A DNA stretch of 64,000 nt from JACKHO01 sp041398745 (GTDB lineage: Bacteria; Planctomycetota; Planctomycetia; Planctomycetales; Planctomycetaceae). The translations under genes were made by a program, and so were the position numbers. The notes beneath the pieces are model-generated. The model searched no databases, was not told the origin of the DNA, and saw nothing but the letters and a program-made list of their open reading frames with translations. The stretch spans positions 62,001-126,000 of the forward strand of contig JAWKUB010000012.1 of assembly GCA_041398745.1 (NCBI GenBank), given 5' to 3'. This document shows positions 63,007-64,000 of the stretch, one piece after another (positions within the stretch are counted from its first letter, which is position 1; each line of letters begins with the position of its first letter).

Positions 63007-64000
63007 ATGAATACGCGACCCATGACTACGCGAATCAGTCGAATTGCAGGCGGCCTCACCCTTGTGGCAGCACTCTTCGTTGGTGCCCCTCAGGCAAATG
63101 CCGGACTCATCCCATTTGTTTACAATTCGGTTTTCGGCTACGGCCCGGCTTGGGGTGGGTACCCGGGAGTGCATAGCGCGGGTTATGGCCCTGCTTATTC
63201 GGTCGGCTACAGTCCCGCTTACTCAGTTGGATATGGACCTGCGACCTACTCGACGAGTTACGGCTACGCTCCCAACTTCACTGACGGATTCTCAAACACT
63301 GGATATGGCTACGCCACCGGATATGGTCCAGCCTATTATGGCGGCGGCCTCTGGGGAGCAAACTACGGTTCCTTCGGGTGTGGCTGCAGTCCGTGTGATT
63401 GCGGATCGTGCACAGGTGGCTGTGGAACCTGTGCGGGTGGAGATTGTGCCAACGGGGACTGCGGTGCAAATTACCAACCCTCCGTTGATGGTTCAGAGCC
63501 AACCCCGGCAGATTCAACCAACGGTACCCCTCCTGCCGACGATTTCACCGGTCGAAACAACTCAGGTACCACGATTCCAAATAACTCCGGTTCAACGATT
63601 CCAAGCAATTCAGGAACGACCGGCCCTGGCGGTTGGAATGGCTCATCAGACCGTCCATCGAGTTCTGTCAATCCTTCGGATTCGAATATGCTTGGTCCAC
63701 GCCCAGCTCCTGGTGAACCGGGTGGCACGACCATTCCTCCACGGTCGACAATTCCACCGGCCTCGACAATTCCACCGGCCTCGACAATTCCACCGGCCTC
63801 GACAATTCCACCGGCCTCAACAATTCCACCGGCCTCGACCCCAAATCTCTTCCCGGGTGGTACAAATCCAACACCACCTGGAACCACCGAGTCGCGTGCT
63901 GAGCCGGTTGACGTGTACGTCGCAGGCAGCCGATTTAATCCGGCTCGTGGTCGTGTAGCACTCCGCCAGCACAGCGACCTGCCCGGCACAACAAGTCCTA
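63007..64000 (+). CDS. Secreted Gly/Tyr- and Cys-rich protein with TIPPAS repeats (partial)
   Basis: Open from the ATG at 63007 (GGAG upstream) to the right edge, 331 codons seen. Signal peptide: RIAGGLTLVAALFVGAPQANA. Residues about 45-135 are Gly/Tyr repeats of the type GYGPAYSVGYSPAYSVGYGP. About 136-160 is a Cys-Gly cluster (FGCGCSPCDCGSC followed by TGGCGTCAGG). A Thr/Asn/Ser-rich linker with GTTIPN and GSTIPS units leads into five exact six-residue repeats (STIPPA), then VDVYVAGSRFNPARGRVALR. It resembles a surface, matrix or cell-wall protein, perhaps cross-linked through Tyr or Cys. No homologue can be named. Confidence 0.75.
   Translation, partial: MNTRPMTTRISRIAGGLTLVAALFVGAPQANAGLIPFVYNSVFGYGPAWGGYPGVHSAGYGPAYSVGYSPAYSVGYGPATYSTSYGYAPNFTDGFSNTGYGYATGYGPAYYGGGLWGANYGSFGCGCSPCDCGSCTGGCGTCAGGDCANGDCGANYQPSVDGSEPTPADSTNGTPPADDFTGRNNSGTTIPNNSGSTIPSNSGTTGPGGWNGSSDRPSSSVNPSDSNMLGPRPAPGEPGGTTIPPRSTIPPASTIPPASTIPPASTIPPASTIPPASTPNLFPGGTNPTPPGTTESRAEPVDVYVAGSRFNPARGRVALRQHSDLPGTTSP
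63745..63834 (+). repeat. Tandem repeat, 5 x 18 bp, inside coding region
   Basis: Five copies of TCGACAATTCCACCGGCC, the last with one substitution, each encoding STIPPA. In-frame length makes it prone to copy-number change without frameshift. Confidence 0.95.

Noticed and set aside
63745..63834. Possible CRISPR or non-coding tandem array
   Set aside because: Repeats are directly adjacent with no spacers and encode STIPPA units in frame.
63044..63958. Plus-strand frame of 304 codons rich in Pro, Gln and Arg
   Set aside because: It is a shifted frame of the secreted repeat protein, which has a signal peptide and ribosome site in its own frame.
63471..63989. Minus-strand frame with GGIVEA repeats
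   Set aside because: The repeats are only the complement of the 18-bp coding repeat of the plus-strand gene.

Overview
The window looks like a chromosome segment of a bacterium of the phylum Planctomycetota, probably order Planctomycetales. The evidence is a cluster of families typical of that phylum: two DUF1501 proteins, a cytochrome c/DUF1549/DUF1553 giant secreted protein, a DUF1559 pseudopilin-like protein, two sulfatases, PQQ-type beta-propeller proteins, a membrane-anchored Ser/Thr kinase and a twin-arginine Gfo/Idh/MocA oxidoreductase. No rRNA, tRNA or CRISPR array was seen. The species cannot be named from the sequence alone.

Layout. 1-3.7 kb: secreted carbohydrate or phosphodiester enzymes (a GDPD-sialidase-like fusion that runs off the left edge, a lectin-fold protein, a beta-helix protein). 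3.7-5.2 kb: an apparently intact IS4-type element inside a palindromic intergenic repeat. 5.3-22.8 kb: a KAP P-loop NTPase, a serine hydrolase, a sulfotransferase, a Ser/Thr kinase, small proteins, two sulfatases, a DegT aminotransferase and two beta-propeller proteins. 22.8-29.6 kb (minus strand): a nine-gene N-type (alternative F-type) ATP synthase operon in the order atpDCQRBEFAG. 29.8-40.6 kb (plus strand, divergent): a cyclic-nucleotide-binding protein followed by a complete group 3b-like NAD(P)-linked [NiFe] hydrogenase (hydBGDA), its maturation protease and hypABFCDE. 40.6-47.9 kb: DUF1501, DUF1559 and cytochrome c/PSD1 proteins. 48.0-54.7 kb: an insertion-sequence graveyard holding a decayed second copy of the IS4-type element, two decayed IS3-family copies in opposite orientation and a decayed IS5/IS1182-like element; two small host genes lie in pieces beneath them. 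55-64 kb: a GH32 fructan hydrolase, the Gfo/Idh/MocA protein, membrane and small proteins, an Hsp20 pair, a degenerate alpha/beta-hydrolase and a repeat-rich secreted protein cut by the right edge.

How the genes work together. The hydrogenase can exchange electrons between H2 and NAD(P)H in the cytoplasm, and all its core maturation genes are present. The N-ATPase next to it lacks a separate delta gene, carries a delta-like domain on its b subunit, and has a c subunit with a Na+-type ES/T...Y ligand set plus a second carboxylate. Together they make a compact energy module, plausibly acquired by transfer. The sulfatases, GH32, lectin-fold and beta-helix proteins fit degradation of sulfated or complex polysaccharides.

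Most novel points: two small uncharacterised genes can be rebuilt in frame by removing insertion sequences together with one copy of their target duplications; the IS4-type element sits at palindromic repeats in both of its copies; the KAP NTPase has an unusual alanine-rich N-terminal domain; and a 48-codon membrane-peptide gene lies at 58909-59055.
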